Positions 8,467-21,012 of a stretch of 64,000 nucleotides of DNA are shown here, in pieces. The stretch lies in the NCBI RefSeq assembly GCF_019703835.1, contig NZ_AP023054.1:3533580-3597579 (forward strand), in the 5' to 3' direction. The stretch's first letter is position 1. Every line of letters begins with the position of its first letter. The DNA is from Thaumasiovibrio subtropicus (GTDB taxonomy: Bacteria; Pseudomonadota; Gammaproteobacteria; Enterobacterales; Vibrionaceae). The translations under genes were made by a program, and so were the position numbers. The notes beneath the pieces are model-generated. The model searched no databases and was not told the DNA's origin. It saw only the letters and a list, made by a program, of their open reading frames with translations.

Positions 8467-8495
8467 AAACCGCGCAGTTAGGGCGTGCACGGTTT
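8467..8495 (-). terminator. Probable trxA terminator
   Basis: A 9-position stem with one mismatch (AAACCGCGC against GCACGGTTT) 14 bases after the trxA stop. The tail on the minus strand is only pyrimidine-rich (GTCTCTCTTTCTTT), so termination may be partial, letting some transcripts reach rho. Confidence 0.5.
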
Positions 8496-8508
8496 GCAAA
8501 TCAAGCGA

Positions 8509-8835
8509 TTATAGGTTCGCGTCTAGGAACTCTTTAAGTTGAGTCTTAGACAAAGCACCTACTTTAGTTGCCGCAACTGCGCCATCTTTAAACAACAACA
8601 GCGTTGGGATACCACGAATACCAAATTTCGGTGGCGTACCTGCGTTGTTGTCGATATTTAGCTTACCGATGGTCAGCTTGCCTTCATATTCTTCTGCAAT
8701 CTCATCCAGAATAGGGGCAATCATTTTACAAGGACCACACCATTCTGCCCAAAAATCTACAAGAACTGGGCCCGCAGCCTTAATCACTTCTTCTTCAAAG
8801 CTTTCGTCACTCAGCTGCACGATCTTGTCGCTCAT
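8509..8835 (-). CDS. trxA: Thioredoxin 1
   Basis: Cytoplasmic disulfide reductase, 108 residues, the standard length. The active site WCGPCK occupies residues 32-37, with the cis-proline motif [11 protein letters not shown] further on. It supplies electrons to ribonucleotide reductase, PAPS reductase and others. It is transcribed away from rhlB, sharing a 114-base promoter region, and lies upstream of rho in the same direction. Nothing unusual is seen in the sequence. Confidence 0.97.
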   Translation of the reverse strand: MSDKIVQLSDESFEEEVIKAAGPVLVDFWAEWCGPCKMIAPILDEIAEEYEGKLTIGKLNIDNNAGTPPKFGIRGIPTLLLFKDGAVAATKVGALSKTQLKEFLDANL

Positions 8836-8949
8836 CTTCCACTCCGTGAGGTTGACATTAGAGTGCTGATTTTAACAAATCAGCAAAACGATACTCTATT
8901 TGAATTGATTCAGTTTCGTATTGCAACCCTAAGCTGATATTCTATAGCC

Positions 8950-10248
8950 ATGAAAACGACTCATATCACAGAGCATAAATTTGCCGACTTCGGTTTACAC
9001 GACGAAGTTTTAGCTGGTCTTGAATCCGTAGGGTACACGCATTGTACTCCGATTCAAGCCTTGGCAATGCCAGTCGTGCTTGCTGGCCGAGACATTGCAG
9101 GACAAGCCCAAACGGGTACAGGAAAGACCATTGCTTTCCTCACTGCAACCTTTAACCATTTGATGGTAACGCCAAAATCAGAAGGCCACCGTCAAAATCA
9201 ACCGCGTGCAATTATTCTTGCGCCAACCCGTGAGTTAGCGATTCAAATCTTCAATGATGCGAAGCCGCTAATGACGTCGACAGGTCTATCGGTTGGTCTT
9301 GCGTACGGTGGTGACCCAATCGATAAACAAGAACAACGCCTAAAAGGTGGTGTTGATATCTTAATTGGTACTTGTGGTCGCATCATCGATTTTTACAAAC
9401 GCGGCGTCATTGACCTACGTAACATCCAAGCGGTCGTACTTGATGAAGCTGATCGCATGTTCGATCTTGGCTTTATTAAAGATATCCGCTTCTTGTTCCG
9501 TCGTATGCCAGCGCCTGCTGACCGTTGTAACATGCTGTTCTCTGCCACCCTCTCTTACCGCGTCAAAGAGTTGGCTTTCGAACACATGAACAACCCAGAA
9601 AGCGTCATTGTTGAGCCTGAGCAAAAAACCGGACACCGCATCCAAGAAGAGCTTTTCCAGCCTTCTAACGATGAGAAAATGGCCCTACTGCAAACGCTTA
9701 TCGAGCATGATTGGCCAGAGCGCGCAATCATCTTCGCTAACACAAAGATGCGTTGTGAGCAGATTTGGGCGCATCTCGCAGCGGATGAGCATCGCGTTGG
9801 CTTACTGACTGGCGATGTACCGCAGAAAAAACGCGAGCGCATCCTGAAAGAATTTACTGAAGGTAAAGTCGATATTCTGGTTGCGACAGATGTAGCAGCA
9901 CGTGGCTTGCACATCCCGCAAGTAACTCATGTCTTCAACTATGACCTCCCTGACGATGCGGAAGACTATGTTCACCGTATTGGTCGAACTGGCCGTGCAG
10001 GCGCAAGTGGTCACTCCATCAGCTTTGCTTGTGAAGAATATGCAATCAACCTGCCAGCGATAGAAGAATACATTGAGCATGCGATTCCACTGACTAACTA
10101 TCACTCAGAGGGACTACTGCGTGATCTTCCTGCGCCATTGCCTATTGAGCGTCGTGAGCGCCACTCGTCAAACAAACGCAACCAAGGTGGCCAGCGTCAA
10201 GGACAATCACGTCCTCGTCCCCGTCGTCGCCACGCAAAGCAGGCGTAA
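8950..10248 (+). CDS. rhlB: ATP-dependent RNA helicase RhlB
   Basis: DEAD-box RNA helicase of the RNA degradosome, 432 residues. Motifs in order: Q-motif [10 protein letters not shown]...TPIQ, Walker [28 protein letters not shown] (the extended RhlB form), SATL, and [11 protein letters not shown] basic glutamine- and arginine-rich tail ([14 protein letters not shown]) ends the protein, as usual for binding RNA or RNase E. It faces trxA and is followed after three bases by gppA, with which it is probably cotranscribed. Confidence 0.97.
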   Translation: MKTTHITEHKFADFGLHDEVLAGLESVGYTHCTPIQALAMPVVLAGRDIAGQAQTGTGKTIAFLTATFNHLMVTPKSEGHRQNQPRAIILAPTRELAIQIFNDAKPLMTSTGLSVGLAYGGDPIDKQEQRLKGGVDILIGTCGRIIDFYKRGVIDLRNIQAVVLDEADRMFDLGFIKDIRFLFRRMPAPADRCNMLFSATLSYRVKELAFEHMNNPESVIVEPEQKTGHRIQEELFQPSNDEKMALLQTLIEHDWPERAIIFANTKMRCEQIWAHLAADEHRVGLLTGDVPQKKRERILKEFTEGKVDILVATDVAARGLHIPQVTHVFNYDLPDDAEDYVHRIGRTGRAGASGHSISFACEEYAINLPAIEEYIEHAIPLTNYHSEGLLRDLPAPLPIERRERHSSNKRNQGGQRQGQSRPRPRRRHAKQA

Positions 10249-10251
10249 GTT

Positions 10252-11739
10252 ATGACGAAAACCGTATCACCCATTTATGCCGCCATTGATTTAGGCTCGA
10301 ACAGTTTCCACATGTGGCTGATCCGCAATAATGCGGGCAGTGTGCAAACATTGGCAAAAATTAAACGCAAAGTGCGCTTAGCCGCTGGATTAGATAGCGA
10401 GAATAATCTAAGCCAAGAAGCGATGCAGCGAGGTTGGGACTGCTTGTCTTTATTTGCTGAGCGCTTGCAAGATATCGAGCCGACCCATATTCGTATTGTG
10501 GGCACAGCAGCACTGCGTCGCGCCATCAACGCCAAACATTTTTTGGATAAAGCCGCAGCAATTTTGGGTCATACGGTTGAGGTCATTCCCGGCGAAGAAG
10601 AAGCACGCATTATCTATCAAGGTGTTGCTCACACCTCCGGCGGCAGTGGTCGTCGCTTGGTGGTCGATATTGGCGGTGCCAGTACTGAGATGATCATTGG
10701 TAGTCAATTTGATGCCAAAGCGCTACAAAGTCTGCATATGGGCTGCGTCACTTGGCTAGAACAGTACTTTGCCGATCGTAGCCTTACTCAAGCAAACTTT
10801 GATGCGGCAATTAATGCCGCAAAAGCTGTTTTAGCGCCAATAAAAGCACAATACCTCGCACTTGGCTGGGATGTGTGTGTTGGTGCCAGTGGTACCGTAC
10901 AAGCGTTACAAGAGATTATGCTGGCACAGGGGATGAGTGAAACCATCACCCTGAAAAAGCTCAAACGCATGCAAGCACAGGCCATGCACTACGAGCAGTT
11001 AGAAGAGCTTGATATTGAAGGGCTAACGCTCGAGCGTGCCTTGGTTTTCCCTAGTGGGCTATCGATCTTAATTGCGATTTTTGAAAGCTTTGGTATTGAG
11101 TCAATGACACTGGCTGGCGGAGCACTGCGAGAAGGCCTTGCTTACGAGATGATGGCAGGGTTGCGCCAAGATGATATCTGCCAGCGCACACTAACCAGCG
11201 TTCAAGCCCGTTTTCAGCTAGATACCGCCCAAGCCAGCCTTGTTGCGTTAGTCGCCAATACCTTGCTGGGTCAGCTTTCTCTCGATGCAGAAGAGAGTGC
11301 GGAAATTGCACCACTCCTTCACGCCTGTTGCGCCATGCACGAAATCGGCATCAGCCTAGGTTTTAAACAGGCAAGCTCACACAGTGCGTATCTTTTGAAA
11401 AGCCTAGAACTGCCCGGCTTTACCCGCGCCCAGAAGTACCTGATTGCTGCGATTATCGAACGCAGCACAGGTACCCTGCCTAAGCGGTTGGATCAGCAAG
11501 CGATCAGTGAAAATGGCGCAAATACCCTACTGCGTATTCTGCGTTTGGCGATTATTTTATGTCATCGCAGACAGCCGGAAGCCTTACTTAGCTATCAATT
11601 AGAAAATGATTCGCAACAATGGCGTCTTAATCTGCCAGCACAATGGCGAGACGCACACCCTTTGCTTGCAGCCGATCTTTGCTTAGAGGCAACACGTCAA
11701 AGTGATGCTGGGCTTTGCCTCTCACTCAGCAACGCTTGA
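10252..11739 (+). CDS. gppA: pppGpp pyrophosphatase / exopolyphosphatase-like GppA
   Basis: Converts pppGpp to ppGpp in the stringent response; 495 residues, matching GppA. It has the actin-like ASKHA fold: phosphate-1 motif [13 protein letters not shown] at the start, the EEARIIYQG motif, phosphate-2 [11 protein letters not shown], and a C-terminal HD-like helical domain. Exopolyphosphatase (ppx) is a close relative, but the position directly after rhlB and the length favour GppA. It begins three bases after the rhlB stop. Confidence 0.93.
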   Translation: MTKTVSPIYAAIDLGSNSFHMWLIRNNAGSVQTLAKIKRKVRLAAGLDSENNLSQEAMQRGWDCLSLFAERLQDIEPTHIRIVGTAALRRAINAKHFLDKAAAILGHTVEVIPGEEEARIIYQGVAHTSGGSGRRLVVDIGGASTEMIIGSQFDAKALQSLHMGCVTWLEQYFADRSLTQANFDAAINAAKAVLAPIKAQYLALGWDVCVGASGTVQALQEIMLAQGMSETITLKKLKRMQAQAMHYEQLEELDIEGLTLERALVFPSGLSILIAIFESFGIESMTLAGGALREGLAYEMMAGLRQDDICQRTLTSVQARFQLDTAQASLVALVANTLLGQLSLDAEESAEIAPLLHACCAMHEIGISLGFKQASSHSAYLLKSLELPGFTRAQKYLIAAIIERSTGTLPKRLDQQAISENGANTLLRILRLAIILCHRRQPEALLSYQLENDSQQWRLNLPAQWRDAHPLLAADLCLEATRQSDAGLCLSLSNA

Positions 11740-11778
11740 GCTCAACATGGTTGCTAGATGCCATGCATGAGAGCCCAC

Positions 11779-11809
11779 AAAAAAGACCACCTCAGCGGTG
11801 GTCTTTTTT
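11779..11809. terminator. Bidirectional terminator between gppA and hemB
   Basis: An 11-bp perfect stem (AAAAGACCACC with GGTGGTCTTTT) and 5-base loop, flanked by an A-run and a T-run, so it can serve both convergent genes. Confidence 0.9.
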
Positions 11810-11828
11810 ATCGTCACTTCGCCATTCG

Positions 11829-12911
<1,083 letters not shown>

Positions 12912-12985
12912 TTACCCACGCCAGAGAGCATCCTTTGCGGGCAGGCTGAATTTTATCTTACCACTCAGAACTTAAGTCTGCAGGC

Positions 12986-13765
12986 TCACAACCCGAAAAA
13001 CGCTCGGCTTGTCGCGTTGACCTGATTGAGCAAAATCTGCGGGTCTTCGCCACGGCATTGCGCGATTACGCCCGCAATATGAGGTAGGTATTTAGGTTCA
13101 TTGCGGCTCGACTTCGGCTTAGGGCGAAGGTCACGAGGTAAGAGATAAGGGCAGTCTGTCTCAATCATTAACCGCTGGGCAGGGATTTCAGAGACCAACT
13201 CTCGCAGTTCAGTACCGCGACGCTCGTCGCACACCCAACCGGTTACACCAAGGTGTAAATCCAGCGCAAGGCACTGTTGCAGCTCGGTACGGTTGCCGGT
13301 GAAGCAGTGCAGTACCGCAGCAGGTAGCTTATCCCGCCAGGGTGACAGAATGGCAAAGAAGCGCTCAAACGCATCTCGGCAATGCATAAAGACCGGCAGT
13401 TTAAGCTCGGCTGCGATGGCCAGTTGCGCTTCAAACACCGCTTCTTGTTGCGGTCGAGGCGAGAAGTCCCGGTTAAAATCGAGGCCACACTCACCAATCG
13501 CTCTAACCTGCGGTAAGGCCGCTAACGCACGAATCTCGCCAAGATGAAGATCCTCCACCGATTTGGCATCATGAGGATGTACGCCAGCGGTACTAATACA
13601 TACCTCTGGCCACTGTTGACACATCTGCGCGGCGGCCTGACTCTCTTCAATATTGGTACCGGTCAGTACTAGGTGGCTGACGCCAGCGGCAACCGCATTC
13701 GCCACCACTTGATCTCGGTCTTTATCAAAACGACTATTGGTTAAATTAACCCCGATATCAATCAT
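12986..13765 (-). CDS. tatD: TatD-family metal-dependent deoxyribonuclease
   Basis: 259 residues. TIM-barrel metallohydrolase with ligands in [39 protein letters not shown] and [12 protein letters not shown]. Family knowledge: 3'-5' DNA exonuclease activity and a role in repair and DNA breakdown; despite the name it is not needed for Tat export. Its start overlaps the tatC stop by four bases (ATGA), so it is coupled to the tat genes. It is the last gene of the rmuC/ubi/tat run. Confidence 0.93.
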   Translation of the reverse strand: MIDIGVNLTNSRFDKDRDQVVANAVAAGVSHLVLTGTNIEESQAAAQMCQQWPEVCISTAGVHPHDAKSVEDLHLGEIRALAALPQVRAIGECGLDFNRDFSPRPQQEAVFEAQLAIAAELKLPVFMHCRDAFERFFAILSPWRDKLPAAVLHCFTGNRTELQQCLALDLHLGVTGWVCDERRGTELRELVSEIPAQRLMIETDCPYLLPRDLRPKPKSSRNEPKYLPHIAGVIAQCRGEDPQILLNQVNATSRAFFGL

Positions 13766-14508
13766 CCTTCGTTTTCCTGTTGTGCTTGTGCTTTAGGGAG
13801 ATAGAAACGTGATACTAACAATCCAAGCTCAAACAGAATACACATGGGGATAGCCAATAGGGTTTGCGAAATCATATCTGGCGGCGTCAGCAACATACCA
13901 ATCACAAAGCTCGCCACTATGATATAAGGCCGCTTTTTAGCAAGACTTTGCGGATCAGTCGCCCCCGTCCAACAAAGCAATATGATCGCAATAGGCACTT
14001 CAAACGCGATACCGAAGGCGATGAAGATCGCTAAGATAAAATCGAGATAGCTGGCGATATCCGTCGCCATCTGCACACCTTCTGGCGTGGTAGAAACGAA
14101 AAAGCTAAACGCCAACGGAAAAACAACGAAGTAAGCAAATGCAGCGCCACTATAGAACAACAACGAGCTGGAAAACATCAGTGGCATCACCAAACGTTTT
14201 TCATGCTTGTAGAGTCCTGGCGCGACAAATGCCCAAACTTGATAAAGAATCATCGGCACCGCGATAAACACCGATGCCACAAAGGTCAATTTTAATGGGG
14301 TGAAAAGCGGTGAAGCGACATCAGTCGCTATCATGGTTGCCCCATCTGGCAGGCGCTCAATCAAAGGCGCAGAGATGAAGGCATAAATATCATTGGCAAA
14401 CCAAACCAAGCATAGAAATACCACTAACACAGCAATAAGCGCACGCAGTATACGACTGCGCAGCTCTATTAAATGCTGGATAAGCGGCTGAGATTCATCA
14501 ACCGTCAT
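13762..14508 (-). CDS. tatC: Sec-independent protein translocase TatC
   Basis: Polytopic membrane receptor for twin-arginine signal peptides, 248 residues with six hydrophobic segments. The conserved amino-terminal part ([14 protein letters not shown]) and the periplasmic loop [17 protein letters not shown] are present, including the conserved glutamate region. It works with TatB to recognise folded, cofactor-bearing substrates. It begins two bases after the tatB stop and overlaps tatD by four bases. Confidence 0.97.
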   Translation of the reverse strand: MTVDESQPLIQHLIELRSRILRALIAVLVVFLCLVWFANDIYAFISAPLIERLPDGATMIATDVASPLFTPLKLTFVASVFIAVPMILYQVWAFVAPGLYKHEKRLVMPLMFSSSLLFYSGAAFAYFVVFPLAFSFFVSTTPEGVQMATDIASYLDFILAIFIAFGIAFEVPIAIILLCWTGATDPQSLAKKRPYIIVASFVIGMLLTPPDMISQTLLAIPMCILFELGLLVSRFYLPKAQAQQENEG

Positions 14509-14510
14509 GC

Positions 14511-14858
14511 TTATTCCTGTTTATCGACTTGTTTTTGTTCTTGAGTGGCGGGAGATTCAGGGGCTTTATCATAAGGACGTTGTACGTCATCGGCAGCTTG
14601 TTTCAGCTCATCAACAGATTGCTGCAAATCAGGTGAGAGGTCTTGCATGCTCATCTGTTCTGCTTTCTTAAGATTCTGCTGTAACTCCTGAATTTTTAGC
14701 TCTTGCTCTAACTCTGCCTGTACCGAATTAGCCATAGAGCGCGCCGCACGAATCCAACGCGATACATTGCGTATCGCGACAGGGAGGCGTTCCGGCCCGA
14801 GCACAACAAGGCCCACCACCGAAATCAGAATGAGTTCCCAAAACCCAATATCAAACAC
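14511..14858 (-). CDS. tatB: Sec-independent protein translocase TatB
   Basis: 115 residues: a single N-terminal membrane helix ([20 protein letters not shown]), the GPERLP hinge, then an amphipathic and coiled-coil helix ([18 protein letters not shown]) and a charged variable tail. The glutamate in the membrane helix and GPERLP distinguish TatB from TatA. It forms the substrate-receptor complex with TatC. It starts two bases after the tatA stop. Confidence 0.95.
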   Translation of the reverse strand: MFDIGFWELILISVVGLVVLGPERLPVAIRNVSRWIRAARSMANSVQAELEQELKIQELQQNLKKAEQMSMQDLSPDLQQSVDELKQAADDVQRPYDKAPESPATQEQKQVDKQE

Positions 14859-14860
14859 GC

Positions 14861-15118
14861 TTAAGCCTGCTCTTTATTCTTGGTCTCTTCAGCACTGGTT
14901 GCTGTGTGTGCTGTCGTCTTTTCGTCTATTGCTTTTTGATCGCTGCTTTCACCAAAGTCAGCGTCTTTCGCTTTTTCGTCTTCGCTGTTCATCGCATTTT
15001 TAAAGCCCTTCACCGCAGACCCTAAATCGCCACCCACATTACGTAAACGCTTAGTGCCAAATACTAAAACCACGATCAACGCAACAATCAACAATTGCCA
15101 AATACTGATCCCACCCAT
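14861..15118 (-). CDS. tatA: Sec-independent protein translocase TatA
   Basis: 85 residues: N-terminal membrane helix ([16 protein letters not shown]), the FGTKRL hinge, an amphipathic helix ([15 protein letters not shown]) and an acidic, lysine-rich tail. TatA multimers form the pore when the TatBC receptor is loaded. It follows ubiB by 18 bases in the same run, so the tat genes are probably read from the ubi operon as well as from any local promoter. Confidence 0.95.
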   Translation of the reverse strand: MGGISIWQLLIVALIVVLVFGTKRLRNVGGDLGSAVKGFKNAMNSEDEKAKDADFGESSDQKAIDEKTTAHTATSAEETKNKEQA

Positions 15119-15136
15119 GACGCTTTCCTCTATTCG

Positions 15137-16783
15137 TTAACGTTTTTCATTGCGACGTAAAGTTCGCCAACCGGACACCCATAGTAGCACGCCCGCGGCC
15201 GCCGACAATCCTGATAAATTTGTAATATCGTGACTAAAAAACAAGGTAGCGCAGACAATCAACGTCGCTCCCATACCAAATTGTAGCTTAGCCTGATTAG
15301 CTCTCTGTTTCTGAACAGTAAAATCTTGGTATAGCGCTTCCATTTTGTGATTCATGGCTTTGCCCTGCTGCAAACTTTCGTACAGTAATTCAGGCAGTTC
15401 TGGCAGTTTCTCAGCCCAAAAAGGCGCTTTTGTTTTTACTGCATCGATCACGGCTTGCGGTCCAACCTGCTTTGCCATCCACGTTTCTAAAAACGGTTTT
15501 GCGGTATCCCAAAGATCTAACTGCGGATAGAGCTGACGCCCTAATCCTTCAACATAGAGCAAGGTTTTCTGCAACAGCACTAACTGTGGCTGCACTTCCA
15601 TATTAAAGCGCCTTGCTGTGTTAAAAAGATTAAGCAATACATGCCCAAATGAGATCTCGCACAAAGGTTTAGCAAAAATTGGTTCGCAAACCGTACGAAT
15701 AGCAAACTCAAACTCATCAACATGTGTATCCGCAGGTACCCAACCTGAATCCACATGCAGTTGCGCGACGCGACGATAATCACGATTAAAGAAGGCGAGG
15801 AAGTTCTCAGCAAGGTAACGCTTGTCTTCGCGATTCAATGTACCAACGATGCCACAGTCCAAACCAATCCACTGCGGATCTTCCGGGTTGTCATATGAAA
15901 CGAACACATTTCCCGGATGCATGTCAGCATGGAAAAAACTGTCGCGAAAGACTTGGGTGAAGAAAACCTCTACCCCGCGCTCCGCCAACAACTTCATATT
16001 GGTGTTGTTGGCTTTCAATGCCTCGATATCTGAAACTTGAATACCGTAAATGCGCTCAGACACCATCAAGTGTTCAGAGCAATAGTCAGTAAACACTTCC
16101 GGCACATAGAGAATACGCTGATTATCAAAGTTACGACGGAGCTGAATGGCATTCGCCGCTTCGCGCATTAAATTGAGTTCATCAAGTAGCGTTTTCTCGT
16201 ACTCACGCACGACTTCTACGGGACGTAAGCGGCGCGCATCGGGAATCAGTTTTGCGACAAGGTTGGCCAGTCGATACATCAGGCGGATATCTGCCTTTAT
16301 GACAGGCAAAATATCGGGACGAATCACCTTGAGCACCACTTCACGGCCATTCTCTTTCAATGTCGCAGTATGCACTTGCGCAATCGAAGCAGAGGCTAGC
16401 GGTGTCACATCAAAATCATCAAACCATTGCTCGAGCGGCCCGCCTAACGCTTCTTCCATGCGCGCTTTGGCTAGGTTGCCATCAAACGACGCTACATTGT
16501 CTTGCAAAAGCGCTAATTGATCAGCGATGTGAGGAGGAAACAGATCGCGACGCGTCGACATCATCTGTCCAAATTTTATCCAGACAGGTCCGAGGGATTG
16601 CAACGCAAGACGTAACCGTTCGCCAAGAGGTTTATCTGTATGGCAGTTTTGAATCCAAAACACCCCTTTTCGAAAGAGGCGTGCTTTGTCGGCTTGAGGA
16701 ATATCAGGAAATAAGTCATCTAAGCCGTAGCTCAGTAACACTTTTTGAATGTGATAAAGGCGTTTCAGTTCTGAGGGGGTCAT
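15137..16783 (-). CDS. ubiB: Ubiquinone biosynthesis protein UbiB
   Basis: Atypical ABC1/ADCK kinase-like protein, 548 residues, needed for ubiquinone synthesis and possibly for lipid movement. Motifs: the KxGQ motif in [16 protein letters not shown], the alanine-rich loop [18 protein letters not shown] and LDCGIVG. Two hydrophobic segments at the C-terminus anchor it in the inner membrane. It overlaps ubiJ by four bases (ATGA), which couples its translation to the ubiE-ubiJ unit. Confidence 0.96.
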   Translation of the reverse strand: MTPSELKRLYHIQKVLLSYGLDDLFPDIPQADKARLFRKGVFWIQNCHTDKPLGERLRLALQSLGPVWIKFGQMMSTRRDLFPPHIADQLALLQDNVASFDGNLAKARMEEALGGPLEQWFDDFDVTPLASASIAQVHTATLKENGREVVLKVIRPDILPVIKADIRLMYRLANLVAKLIPDARRLRPVEVVREYEKTLLDELNLMREAANAIQLRRNFDNQRILYVPEVFTDYCSEHLMVSERIYGIQVSDIEALKANNTNMKLLAERGVEVFFTQVFRDSFFHADMHPGNVFVSYDNPEDPQWIGLDCGIVGTLNREDKRYLAENFLAFFNRDYRRVAQLHVDSGWVPADTHVDEFEFAIRTVCEPIFAKPLCEISFGHVLLNLFNTARRFNMEVQPQLVLLQKTLLYVEGLGRQLYPQLDLWDTAKPFLETWMAKQVGPQAVIDAVKTKAPFWAEKLPELPELLYESLQQGKAMNHKMEALYQDFTVQKQRANQAKLQFGMGATLIVCATLFFSHDITNLSGLSAAAGVLLWVSGWRTLRRNEKR

Positions 16784-17412
16784 CGGCGACCCCGCAGTCG
16801 ATCACTTAACTGTTCAAACCGTGCTTCCAAATGGGCTTGGGCACTGCGTAAGTCATCAACTTGATCACAAAAGTGCGCGACTTCCAACGGCCCGGGTGCA
16901 AGCCGCCACTCTTCGGTCACCACTTCGGCAATATCTCGCTCTCGAACAGTTAGCCACGCCTTGAGGCGCTCAGCTTGTCGTTTGCTACCACTGACCAAGG
17001 TATGGGCGACCACATCGCCAGTATAGGTCGATAACACCTCTTCCCAATCCGGTTTCAATTGCTTTAACAGCGACGAGAACTGCTGTGCGAGGTCCAAATC
17101 CCCTTCGACATCCAACTTATCGTCTTTGATCAAGCGGGTAATTTGGCTCTGCTGCTGCAGTTGCGGTAATGCGGTGATATTAAGCAGTAAATGACAATCA
17201 GGTTCACCCTCATACTCACCGAGTACATCAATCTGTTGACTGAACACATAGGTCATCGTCAGTGACAACTCTTTCAGCGTGACTTGCAGTACTTTGCCTT
17301 GCATACGCTTGAGTTGAGGTCGATTCTCCTCGGTTAGCAGCTTATTGAGCGCCACTTCGATGGCGCCGCTCACTAACACTTTCAATGGAGTGTGAAGAGG
17401 CAAGGATTCCAT
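16780..17412 (-). CDS. ubiJ: Ubiquinone biosynthesis accessory factor UbiJ
   Basis: SCP2-like lipid-binding protein of the soluble Ubi complex, 210 residues from the ATG at 17412 ([10 protein letters not shown]). The frame continues 15 codons upstream into ubiE, which is rejected because the chosen start lies 7 bases after the ubiE stop. The N-terminal SCP2 domain is followed by a long helical region ending [23 protein letters not shown], a coiled coil. UbiJ pairs with UbiK, encoded in this window at 28149. Confidence 0.92.
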   Translation of the reverse strand: MESLPLHTPLKVLVSGAIEVALNKLLTEENRPQLKRMQGKVLQVTLKELSLTMTYVFSQQIDVLGEYEGEPDCHLLLNITALPQLQQQSQITRLIKDDKLDVEGDLDLAQQFSSLLKQLKPDWEEVLSTYTGDVVAHTLVSGSKRQAERLKAWLTVRERDIAEVVTEEWRLAPGPLEVAHFCDQVDDLRSAQAHLEARFEQLSDRLRGRR

Positions 17413-17419
17413 ATCAGAC

Positions 17420-18187
17420 TCAGAACTTATAACCGCGGTGCAATGCGACAATACCACCGGTCAGATTGTAGTAATTCGTGTGCTCAAAGCCCGCGTCTTG
17501 CATCATGCCTTCCAAGGTTTCTTGGTCTGGATGCATACGAATAGACTCAGCAAGGTAACGGTAGCTCTCGCTATCGCCTGCCACCAACTCACCCATTTTC
17601 GGTAGAAGATGGAACGAGTAAGCGTCGTAAATTTTCGATAAAGGATCGAGAACAGGCTTAGAGAATTCCAATACCAATAAGCGCCCACCCGGCTTCAACA
17701 CACGGAACATAGAGCGCAGTGCTTTTTCTTTGTCGGTGACGTTGCGTAAACAGAAGCTGATGGTGATACAGTCAAAGTGGTCATCAGGGAATGGCAATTC
17801 TTCCGCATTCGCCTGCACGAAGCCCACATTGCCCACAATACCTAAGTCACGCAGCTTGCTACGCCCCACCTTCAACATGGAGTCATTGATATCCGCCAAA
17901 ATCACTTGGCCTTTTTCACCCACGATGCGAGAAAACTTAGCGGTGAGATCACCAGTACCACCACCCAAGTCGAGAATTTTCTGTCCTGGTCGCGCGCCAC
18001 TGCAATCGATAGTAAACCGCTTCCAAGCGCGGTGAATGCCGAGCGACATCAAGTCATTCATGATGTCGTACTTGGTTGCTACCGAGTGGAAAACCTCGGC
18101 CACTTTCTCTACTTTCTGCTCTTTCGCAACAGTTTCAAACCCAAAGTGGGTGGTTTCCTGTGCGATATCCTGGGTGGTATCCGTCAT
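17420..18187 (-). CDS. ubiE: Ubiquinone/menaquinone C-methyltransferase UbiE
   Basis: SAM-dependent methyltransferase acting in both ubiquinone and menaquinone synthesis; 255 residues from the ATG at 18187 (MTDTTQD), chosen over an upstream in-frame ATG because GAGGAG lies at the right distance. SAM-binding motif [11 protein letters not shown], then [20 protein letters not shown] and the C-terminal [14 protein letters not shown], all typical. It starts the ubiE-ubiJ-ubiB run, 51 bases after rmuC. Confidence 0.97.
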   Translation of the reverse strand: MTDTTQDIAQETTHFGFETVAKEQKVEKVAEVFHSVATKYDIMNDLMSLGIHRAWKRFTIDCSGARPGQKILDLGGGTGDLTAKFSRIVGEKGQVILADINDSMLKVGRSKLRDLGIVGNVGFVQANAEELPFPDDHFDCITISFCLRNVTDKEKALRSMFRVLKPGGRLLVLEFSKPVLDPLSKIYDAYSFHLLPKMGELVAGDSESYRYLAESIRMHPDQETLEGMMQDAGFEHTNYYNLTGGIVALHRGYKF

Positions 18188-18238
18188 GTTAACTCCTCTT
18201 AACAACGAGGTTATCTTACTTGATAACAGCGAGTTGCT

Positions 18239-19747
18239 CTACGATTGATCTGTGTGATTTTGCAATTCGGGCAGCTCGTCATCTGGCGTCAGATTTGCCA
18301 CCAACTGCGGACTGATATCCCGCTTCACTTCCACACCTAAGGTTTTAAAACTCTCTGCTTGGCGGATCACGTTACCGCGACCAACCACTAGCTTATTCAT
18401 TGCACCGCGATAGCCTTGGGTGGCCTTATCTAAGCTCTGCCCGACCTGCTCCATGTCATTCACAAATAGGCGCAGCTTGTCGTAGAGCTTGGCGGCGCGT
18501 TCGGCGATCAACTTCGCATTGTGATTTTGATTTTCGTAACGCCATAGATTGGCAATCGTTCGTAACGCCACCATTAACGTCGTTGGACTCACCAACATGA
18601 TGTTGTGCTCCATCGCTTCTTTAACCAAGTGAGGCTCCGCCGCCACTGCGACCTGAAATGCAGGCTCAACCGGGATAAATAGCAATACGTAGTCAAGAGA
18701 GCGAATACCTTCAAGCTCTTGATAATCTTTACGGCTTAAACCACGAATATGGCTACGTACTGAAGTAATATGTTCGCTCAGCGCTAACTCTTGCTCCGCG
18801 AGCGTGTCAGCATTGAAGTAACGTTCATAGGCCACCAGCGACATCTTGGCATCGACCACCACCTGCTTATCTTTCGGTAAGTCGACAATCACATCAGGCT
18901 GATAACGCTTTCCTTGCTCATTCTCCAAACTGACTTGCGTATGATACTCATGCCCTTCGCGTAAGCCGCAACTTTCAAGTACCCGCGCTAAGACCACCTC
19001 ACCCCAATTGCCTTGTGCTTTGTTGTCACCCTTCAATGCTTGGGTTAAGTTGATCGCTTCTTGCGCCATCTGCTCATTGAGCTTTTTAAGGTGGTGAATC
19101 TCATGGATCAAGGTGTGACGTTCGCGGGCTTCCCGTCCAAAGTTATCATCCATCTGCTGGCGAAAACCTTCAAGTTGCGACTTCAACGGCCCTAACAGCC
19201 CTTCCAAACTGAGGCGGTTTTGTTCATCCACACTGCGCGATTTTTTCTCAAACAGCTGATTCGCGAGTGTCTCAAATTGCTCTCGTAAACGTTGCTCGGC
19301 ATTTTCTAACAACACCACTTTCTCTTGCAGCGCTTTTCGCTCTTCGCTGTGGCGCGCTTCAAGCTCGCGCAAATCCCCTTCTAACCCTGCATTTGCCCCA
19401 CGGGCATTCTCGAGTTGCTCTCGGTAATACTGCTTCTCTTGCTGAATGGCGTCGAATTGACGCAATTTTTCAGCCGCTGAGGCCAATCGCGCATGCATTT
19501 GACGCGCTTCATTATTGAGCCTATCGCACGTCACATCCATCTCATCGAGATCGTGTTGTCGCGCTTCAAGTTGCGTTTGTAGCTGTGTAAGTTTGGCTTC
19601 ACTTAACGTTTGTTGAGCGTCTAGCTGCTGTTGCATTAAGGCTTCACGTTGCTTAGCGCGACCACTAATAAACCATGCCACAATCGCAGACGCCAATGTG
19701 GAACAACTTGCGGCTAACACTAAACTCTCTGCCGTGATAGCTATCAT
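18239..19747 (-). CDS. rmuC: DNA recombination protein RmuC
   Basis: 502 residues. An N-terminal membrane segment (ESLVLAASCSTLASAIVAWFISG) leads into a long glutamine- and glutamate-rich coiled coil (about 30-200), followed by the nuclease-like RmuC core (GNWGEVVLARVLESCGL, QPDVIVDLPKDKQVVVDAKMSLVAYERY). Mutants in E. coli show altered inversion rates at short repeats; the biochemical role is not firm. It lies just upstream of ubiE, an arrangement common in gamma-proteobacteria, and faces an EamA transporter. Confidence 0.94.
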   Translation of the reverse strand: MIAITAESLVLAASCSTLASAIVAWFISGRAKQREALMQQQLDAQQTLSEAKLTQLQTQLEARQHDLDEMDVTCDRLNNEARQMHARLASAAEKLRQFDAIQQEKQYYREQLENARGANAGLEGDLRELEARHSEERKALQEKVVLLENAEQRLREQFETLANQLFEKKSRSVDEQNRLSLEGLLGPLKSQLEGFRQQMDDNFGREARERHTLIHEIHHLKKLNEQMAQEAINLTQALKGDNKAQGNWGEVVLARVLESCGLREGHEYHTQVSLENEQGKRYQPDVIVDLPKDKQVVVDAKMSLVAYERYFNADTLAEQELALSEHITSVRSHIRGLSRKDYQELEGIRSLDYVLLFIPVEPAFQVAVAAEPHLVKEAMEHNIMLVSPTTLMVALRTIANLWRYENQNHNAKLIAERAAKLYDKLRLFVNDMEQVGQSLDKATQGYRGAMNKLVVGRGNVIRQAESFKTLGVEVKRDISPQLVANLTPDDELPELQNHTDQS

Positions 19748-19929
19748 GACTCTGTCCTAAATATCAGGAATTTAATGCCCTAAGGCTATGTGAGCACTGG
19801 ATAAATGTCCAGTCAGAGACAACGCAAGCTGCCAATTTCCGCTCGGCATATCACACTCATTGCTGAGAAGCTTATCATCGCGGCATAATGGGCTTTGACG
19901 CTTCAATGACATGCAGATGGATAGTAAGA

Positions 19930-20832
19930 ATGAAAAATGAGAAGAAAGCTCTCGCTTTCGGTTTGGGGGCGGTATTGCTCTGGTCGACGGTGGCAACCGC
20001 ATTCAAAATTACCCTCGACTACTTCTCGCCGTTGCAGATGCTCACCGCTGCGAGCCTAGTTTCGGTACTGGCATTACTTACCATCGCCACGGTACAGGGA
20101 AAACTTCACCAATTGATGCCAACCTTTAAACGTAAGCCGTTGTATTATCTTTGCTTGGGTGCAATTAATCCGTTCATTTATTACTTGGTTCTGTTTCAAG
20201 CCTATCACTTGCTGCCCGCTTCGCAGGCCCAGCCAATCAATTACAGTTGGGCTATCACGCTGACATTAATGGCTGCACTCTTTCTTGGTCAGAAAATTCG
20301 CCCGCAGGACTGGGTTGCCTGTTTTCTCGGGTATTCAGGGGTTGTGGTGATTGCCACGAAGGGCAATGTATTGGAGATGTCTTTCGACAGCCCGCTAGGC
20401 GTTGGGTTAGCGCTCCTTTCAACCTTACTATGGGCATCGTATTGGATCCTCAATGCCAAAAATGATGCGGATTCCGTTATCAGTGTACTCTTAAGCTTTA
20501 GTCTCTCACTGCCATTATCACTCACCCTGTGTCTTTTAACAGGCGGGTTCCCCAACATTCCTTGGCAAGGCTGGGCGGCAGTCAGTTATGTCGGTCTGTT
20601 TGAAATGGGGATTACCTTTGTGTTGTGGATTAATGCATTGAAGTACACCGAAAACACAGCGCGGATCAGTAACCTTGTCTTTATTTCTCCGTTTATTTCT
20701 CTGCTCCTCCTCGCCACTATCATTGGCGAAACGATCCACCCGTCAACCCTCATTGGCCTTGTCTTAATCATTGCAGGATTAGTCATTCAACAGCTTAAGT
20801 TGGCTCGTAAGGCGGCCGCTGCCAAGTCATAA
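19930..20832 (+). CDS. EamA/DMT-family transporter
   Basis: An inner-membrane drug/metabolite transporter with about ten hydrophobic segments and two EamA repeats, 300 residues from the ATG at 19930 (MKNEKKALAFGLG). The frame opens earlier at 19888 but the extra 14 codons are not hydrophobic and precede the natural basic N-terminus. The GAVLLWSTVATAFK and STLLWASYWILNAK stretches mark the two repeats. The substrate cannot be told from sequence; amino acids or metabolites are usual. It is monocistronic, convergent with the Bcr-like pump. Confidence 0.88.
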   Translation: MKNEKKALAFGLGAVLLWSTVATAFKITLDYFSPLQMLTAASLVSVLALLTIATVQGKLHQLMPTFKRKPLYYLCLGAINPFIYYLVLFQAYHLLPASQAQPINYSWAITLTLMAALFLGQKIRPQDWVACFLGYSGVVVIATKGNVLEMSFDSPLGVGLALLSTLLWASYWILNAKNDADSVISVLLSFSLSLPLSLTLCLLTGGFPNIPWQGWAAVSYVGLFEMGITFVLWINALKYTENTARISNLVFISPFISLLLLATIIGETIHPSTLIGLVLIIAGLVIQQLKLARKAAAAKS

Positions 20833-20856
20833 ACTCCGCGTTTTTAGACAAAAAAA

Positions 20857-20876
20857 GACCTGCCCATAGGCAGGTC
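20857..20876 (-). terminator. Terminator of the Bcr/CflA-like gene
   Basis: An 8-bp perfect stem (GACCTGCC with GGCAGGTC) and 4-base loop, followed on the minus strand by seven T residues. It lies 136 bases beyond the pump stop and 25 bases after the EamA stop on the other strand, and could also slow plus-strand transcripts. Confidence 0.8.
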
Positions 20877-21012
20877 AATGTCTGAACAGGGCTGTCGAGA
20901 CCCATGCGCTTTTCGCGTCTTGTAATAAATTTTGTGATAGCCAATCTAACGTTGTTAGGTTGCAAAAGTTCGATTCTGTTCCCGAAAACTTCTTTCGCAA
21001 TGTAAGTAATTT